This document shows, piece after piece, positions 36,369 to 39,863 of a DNA stretch of 39,863 nt; positions within the stretch are counted from its first letter, which is position 1, and the number at the start of each line of letters is the position of its first letter. A model generated the notes under the pieces. The model had not been told where the DNA came from. It worked only from the letters and a program-made list of their open reading frames with translations, and did not search any database. Source of the DNA: Psychrobacter sp. UBA3483 (GTDB lineage Bacteria > Pseudomonadota > Gammaproteobacteria > Pseudomonadales > Moraxellaceae). The stretch covers positions 1-39,863 of the forward strand of contig NZ_DFQS01000046.1 in assembly GCF_002377905.1 (NCBI RefSeq), written 5' to 3'. The position numbers and the translations under genes are program-made.

Positions 36369-37001
36369 ATGACGCGTAAATCTTTTTTAAAACCTATGTT
36401 GCTATCAGCGGTACTAGCGACTTCTACCGTCGGTTTGAGCGGTTGTGGCTATAACAATTTGCAGGCGCAAGATGAACAGGTTACCGCGGCTTGGTCAGAA
36501 GTGGTCAACCAATACCAGCGCCGCTCTGACTTGGTGCCAAACTTAGTCAAAGTCGTGCAGCAATATGCTAAGCAAGAGCAAGAAGTATTTACTCAAGTCG
36601 CTGCCGCGCGCTCACAAGCGGGCGGTATCACGGTCACGCCAGAGCTGCTCAATGACCCTGAGGCGATGGAGCGCTATGCTGCTGCCCAAGATCAGATGAC
36701 GGGCGCGCTATCGCGTTTGATGGCGGTTTCTGAGCGTTATCCTGAGCTGAAATCTGATGCCTTGTTCCAAGATTTACAGGCGCAGCTTGAAGGCACAGAA
36801 AACCGTATTACCGTGGCGCGTAACCGTTATATTCAAGAAGTTCAAGGTTATAACACCACCGTGCGTCAGTTCCCAACCAATATTACGGCCAAAGTATTTG
36901 GTATGAATCCCAAGCCAAACTTTAGCGTCGCTAACGAAAAAGAAATATCGACTGCACCAAGTGTAAACTTTGGCGATGATAATGCGCAGACGGCGCAGTA
37001 A
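36369..37001 (+). CDS. lemA: LemA family lipoprotein
   Basis: A 210-residue LemA protein: lipobox LSGC (Cys26), then the long helical LemA domain with its hallmark NQYQRRSDLVPNLVKVV (about 48-64) and a C-terminal QFPTNITAKVFGM segment. LemA proteins are membrane-anchored and of unclear biochemical role; they are very often encoded next to TPM/YgcG-type proteins, as here. The ATG at 36369 has AGGAG upstream and starts a normal lipoprotein signal; the frame is open to a GTG at 36303. It is probably the first gene of a three-gene operon. Confidence 0.93.
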   Translation: MTRKSFLKPMLLSAVLATSTVGLSGCGYNNLQAQDEQVTAAWSEVVNQYQRRSDLVPNLVKVVQQYAKQEQEVFTQVAAARSQAGGITVTPELLNDPEAMERYAAAQDQMTGALSRLMAVSERYPELKSDALFQDLQAQLEGTENRITVARNRYIQEVQGYNTTVRQFPTNITAKVFGMNPKPNFSVANEKEISTAPSVNFGDDNAQTAQ

Positions 37002-37187
37002 AACCAAGTTTAAGCGTTCTATCTACTATGATGAGGAATAAATGCTACTGTGTATTTGACAGGGCGTTTATTGGATCAAAAATGATAGAACGCCTTTATC
37101 GCCAGTTGTTTTTTCTGTTGCCGTTTATAGCAGTTGGTCTTGCAGTTATTCATTAGTACAGATGTTATTTGAGGTGGTATAGATTAG

Positions 37188-38372
37188 ATGAAGCATTCAA
37201 AAGCACTCTTCTCCGCATTATTATTTACCCTAAGTATTGGGAGTGGCTCGCTGCTGCATGCTGCGCCCAGTACTAGTGATAATACGGCGGTCGCTAGCGA
37301 TGGCACCTCAGATATACAAAACCGTAGTGTCGAGGACTTGGTGGCGATTGCAAAAGCTGCTGAGTCTAATGAAGCTATCAACGATGCCGTCTTGGGTAAC
37401 GAAGGCATTAATGAAGCCATTTTTGGCAATGATGCTATTAACCCTAATGCTGCTAATTCCAATAATACTGCCACTTCAAAAACTTCTAATCGCCCTCCTG
37501 TACAATCAAGTGCTCAAGGCGTCGATGCCGATAAGCTCATCTTAAACTCGCCGGTTATCGACCAAGCCAATATCTTAAACCCACAAGAAAAGCAGCGCTT
37601 AGAGGCGCAGCTGAGAGGTATTTATCAGCAAGGTTTGGCGCAAGCCGCGGTGGTCATTGTACCGACGACCAATGGCGTGCCAATCTTTGACTATGCGCTA
37701 CAGGTTGCCGAGAAATGGAAACTGGGCAATAAGGACATTGATGATGGTTTGTTAATGGTCGTTGCGGTTAATGACCGCAATATCTACATTTTAACCGGTT
37801 ATGGGCTAGAAGGCGTATTGCCAGATTCGGCGGTCAACCGTATTATTCGCGAAGACATCACACCACTATTTAAGCAAAATAACTATGGTGCTGGCATATT
37901 GGCCGGCGTTGGTGCCCTACAAACGCGTCTGACCGCTGACCCTGAAGTGTTGGCGCGTGCTGATGCGCAAGCGGCTGAACGCAGCCAAAGCCAAAGTGAT
38001 ATCGGTGAAAACCCATCACCCGTGTTTTTATTTGTGATGGCGATGATATTTGGCAGCTTTATTACCAGTATCTTTGGGCGTATCTTTGGCTCTATTTTGA
38101 CCGCTGGCGGCTTCTTTGTGGGCTCGCTGGCTTTAGGCGGCGGTTTCTTTATGACGTTAATTATGGCGATATTTTTATGGCTATTTTTAATTTCGCGCGG
38201 CTCAGGCGGTGGTCGTGGCGGGCGCGGCGGCGGTGGCGGTGGCGGTATGGTGTTCTTACCTGGCATGGGCGGTGGTAGTGGCGGCGGCTTTGGCGGCGGT
38301 GGTTTTGGTGGTGGCGGCTTCGGCGGCGGTGGCGGCGGCTTTGGCGGCGGCGGCGCGGGCGGCTCTTGGTAG
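37188..38372 (+). CDS. TPM domain protein with Gly-rich C-terminus (YgcG type)
   Basis: A 394-residue envelope protein. Signal peptide to about residue 25, then a linker with three related decapeptides (61-70 NEAINDAVLG, 71-80 NEGINEAIFG, 81-90 NDAINPNAAN). A TPM domain follows (about 121-248; DQANILNPQEK, GLLMVVAVNDRNIYI, TGYGLEGVLPD), then two TM segments (about 279-300 and 304-336) and a Gly-rich tail (338-393) ending GGAGGSW. This is the standard YgcG layout. TPM domains have been linked to photosystem repair phosphatase activity in plants; the bacterial role is unclear. It lies 186 bp after lemA. Confidence 0.9.
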   Translation: MKHSKALFSALLFTLSIGSGSLLHAAPSTSDNTAVASDGTSDIQNRSVEDLVAIAKAAESNEAINDAVLGNEGINEAIFGNDAINPNAANSNNTATSKTSNRPPVQSSAQGVDADKLILNSPVIDQANILNPQEKQRLEAQLRGIYQQGLAQAAVVIVPTTNGVPIFDYALQVAEKWKLGNKDIDDGLLMVVAVNDRNIYILTGYGLEGVLPDSAVNRIIREDITPLFKQNNYGAGILAGVGALQTRLTADPEVLARADAQAAERSQSQSDIGENPSPVFLFVMAMIFGSFITSIFGRIFGSILTAGGFFVGSLALGGGFFMTLIMAIFLWLFLISRGSGGGRGGRGGGGGGGMVFLPGMGGGSGGGFGGGGFGGGGFGGGGGGFGGGGAGGSW

Positions 38373-38458
38373 AGACGATTTCTATAAGAGTAAGAAGGGC
38401 AAATTAGGTTCGGACATTAGATGATTGCCAATAATGGCGTACTTGAGGAAATAAAATA

Positions 38459-38983
38459 ATGGTAAAAAGCAATTCGTCGCAGGCAAGTTTTGCGCGTTGG
38501 TGGCGTCAAGTACTGTTTGTCCCTATGTTGCATAGCAAGTGGCTCACGCCCGCGGCTAAAGCTCGGCTGACAGAGCAGGTGACGCTGGCTGAGCGTGGGC
38601 ATCGCGGCGAGGTGTTCTTAATTATCGAAAACCATTTACCCATTCAAGATGCCTACCATCTTGACTGCCGCGATCGAGCGATTGATTTATTTAGCGAATA
38701 TCGCGTGTGGGATACCGAAGAAAACACCGGCGTTTTGATTTATGTCAATATTTGCGAGCACAAGCTAGAGATCGTCGCTGACCGCGGTATCAGCACGCAC
38801 GTCAGTCCAACCGTATGGCGCGCCATGTGTGAAAAAGCAGTCTCAGGTATCGCCAATCAAAAAACCGAAGAAAGCCTTGTAGAGTTATTGCATGAAGTAG
38901 GTCAGTTATTGCGTCAGTATTATCACCTTGAACACGATCCTGCTGGTAATGAGCTGTCCGATACCGTGGTATTTTTAAAATAG
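38459..38983 (+). CDS. Second TPM domain protein, without TM or Gly-rich tail
   Basis: A 174-residue protein made almost only of a TPM domain (VTLAERGHRGEVFLIIENHL, EENTGVLIYVNICEHKLEIV, ADRGI). There is no signal peptide or clear TM, though a hydrophobic-aromatic patch lies near residues 14-24. It differs from the upstream TPM protein in lacking all membrane elements, so it may act in the cytoplasm or bind the other TPM protein. GAGGAA lies nine bases before the ATG. The gap to the previous gene is 86 bp. lemA plus two TPM genes is a common order. Confidence 0.85.
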   Translation: MVKSNSSQASFARWWRQVLFVPMLHSKWLTPAAKARLTEQVTLAERGHRGEVFLIIENHLPIQDAYHLDCRDRAIDLFSEYRVWDTEENTGVLIYVNICEHKLEIVADRGISTHVSPTVWRAMCEKAVSGIANQKTEESLVELLHEVGQLLRQYYHLEHDPAGNELSDTVVFLK

Positions 38984-39098
38984 CAATTTTTCAAAATAAA
39001 GATTTTTTAAGATAACAGTGCTTTTAAAACAGCCATATTTTTAAACTAATGGTTAGAGCAATACGCAGTATATTTAGATACAGTACAACGCAAATACC

Positions 39099-39863
39099 AT
39101 GATTGAGCTGATAAAAAAACTGCCGAAAGCAGAGCTGCATCTACATATCGAAGGCTCATTAGAACCGGAGCTGATGTTTAGACTGGCAAAAAAAAATAAT
39201 ATCGCCATCCCTTATAAGGATATCGAAGACGTCCGCCGCGCCTATAATTTTACTAACCTGCAAACTTTTTTAGATATCTATTATGCGGGCGCCAATGTCC
39301 TAATGACCAAAGACGATTTCTACGATTTCTACGATTTAACGTTGGAATATATTCTAAAATGTGTTGAAGACAATGTCATTCATACTGAGATATTTTTTGA
39401 TCCGCAAACCCATACCGCAAGAGGGGTTGATTTTGCGACAGTCATTACTGGTATCAAAGAAGCGCTTGCCGATGCCAAAGAAAAATACGGCATCACCTCT
39501 TGTATTATCATGTGTTTTTTACGCCACTTATCGCAAGAAGAGGCGTTTGAGACTTTAGAGCAAGCAATGGCGTTTAAAGACGATATCATCGGCGTCGGTC
39601 TAGATTCTTCTGAATTGGGCAACCCTCCCACCAAATTTAAAGAAGTGTTTAAAAAGGCCAAAGAAGCGGGCTTTAAGCTGGTCGCCCATGCTGGCGAGGA
39701 AGCCGATTTTTCGTATATTTATGAAGCGTTAGATGTATTGCAAATCAATCGCATTGATCATGGCGTGCAATCGGTAAAGAGCGCAGCGCTGATGCAACGC
39801 CTAAAAGACGAGCAAATGCCACTTACGGTTTGCCCCAATTCTAATACCAAACCCAACAATTAA
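39099..39863 (+). CDS. Adenine/adenosine deaminase family protein, C-terminally truncated
   Basis: Metal-dependent amidohydrolase; the sequence looks closest to the adenine deaminase branch (GLDSSELGNPPTKF is typical), which forms hypoxanthine from adenine. Visible active-site residues are His14 and His16 (AELHLHIEGSLEP), His197 and Glu200 (HAGEEAD), and His221 (RIDHGV). The frame ends CPNSNTKPNN-stop at 254 residues. Family members are about 315-345 residues and continue after CPLSNTK to a metal-binding SDDP motif, which is missing. Residues 73-80 also contain a DFY duplication from a 9-bp tandem repeat. The stop coincides with the window end, so I cannot see whether a frameshift continues. 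As it stands the product should be inactive. Confidence 0.75.
   Translation: MIELIKKLPKAELHLHIEGSLEPELMFRLAKKNNIAIPYKDIEDVRRAYNFTNLQTFLDIYYAGANVLMTKDDFYDFYDLTLEYILKCVEDNVIHTEIFFDPQTHTARGVDFATVITGIKEALADAKEKYGITSCIIMCFLRHLSQEEAFETLEQAMAFKDDIIGVGLDSSELGNPPTKFKEVFKKAKEAGFKLVAHAGEEADFSYIYEALDVLQINRIDHGVQSVKSAALMQRLKDEQMPLTVCPNSNTKPNN

Noticed and set aside
38205..38370. GGC-rich tract as a possible repeat or G-quadruplex element
   Set aside because: Fully explained by the Gly-rich tail of the TPM protein, a common feature of the family.

Overview
The window looks like a chromosomal segment of a gammaproteobacterium of the Moraxellaceae, most likely Psychrobacter. This rests on overall protein character (moderate GC, Gln/Asn/Ala-rich proteins, GlnD, DapC, MAP and MetH of gammaproteobacterial type, a family I lipase with its foldase, many small lipoproteins); no rRNA or other marker is present to prove it. 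I see no tRNA, rRNA, CRISPR array, transposase, integrase or prophage gene. It reads as a core chromosome with lineage-specific membrane and envelope genes and several small repeat elements.

Layout. 1-6.6 kb, minus strand: dapC, then a cNMP/CBS/DUF294 signalling protein, a DEDDh exonuclease and dacB (PBP4). 6.9-7.6 kb, plus: an unknown two-TM protein, convergent with glnD (minus), which follows map (minus) behind an intrinsic terminator. 11.9-14.2 kb, plus: a secreted triacylglycerol lipase and its membrane-anchored foldase, separated by a strong terminator hairpin. 14.5-16.3 kb, plus: a META-domain lipoprotein and a TolB-like beta-propeller lipoprotein. 16.6-26.3 kb, plus: a YqiJ-like OB-fold membrane protein, a YqiK-type flotillin, a 2051-residue AAA+ 'DNA repair ATPase' and two tiny DUF2256 zinc-ribbon proteins, which are below the usual ORF length cut-off. 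26.4-31.3 kb, minus: a lipoprotein with a duplicated EF-hand-like domain, then metH. 32.1-33.7 kb, plus: two fasciclin (FAS1) lipoproteins with the 3' scrap of a third FAS1 gene between them. 33.9-35.4 kb, minus: an AGCS amino acid:Na+ symporter. 36.4-39.0 kb, plus: LemA and two TPM-domain proteins. The window ends in an adenine/adenosine deaminase reading frame that stops about 80 residues early.

How genes fit together. The lipase and foldase form the classic secretion pair. LemA and the two TPM proteins form a conserved envelope module. DUF294 protein plus exonuclease is a recurrent gene pair. The best candidate for an under-described system is the 16.6-26.3 kb cluster, where a flotillin membrane scaffold sits beside a giant AAA+ ATPase and two zinc-ribbon microproteins. 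A terminator and a 13-bp inverted repeat lie between the flotillin and the ATPase, suggesting separate control of the two halves.

Several long frames run upstream to TTG or GTG codons. For dacB, dapC, lip, META, TolB-like, ATPase, metH and lemA I moved the start to the first plausible ATG, using ribosome-binding sites, signal peptides or family N-termini where these were available.
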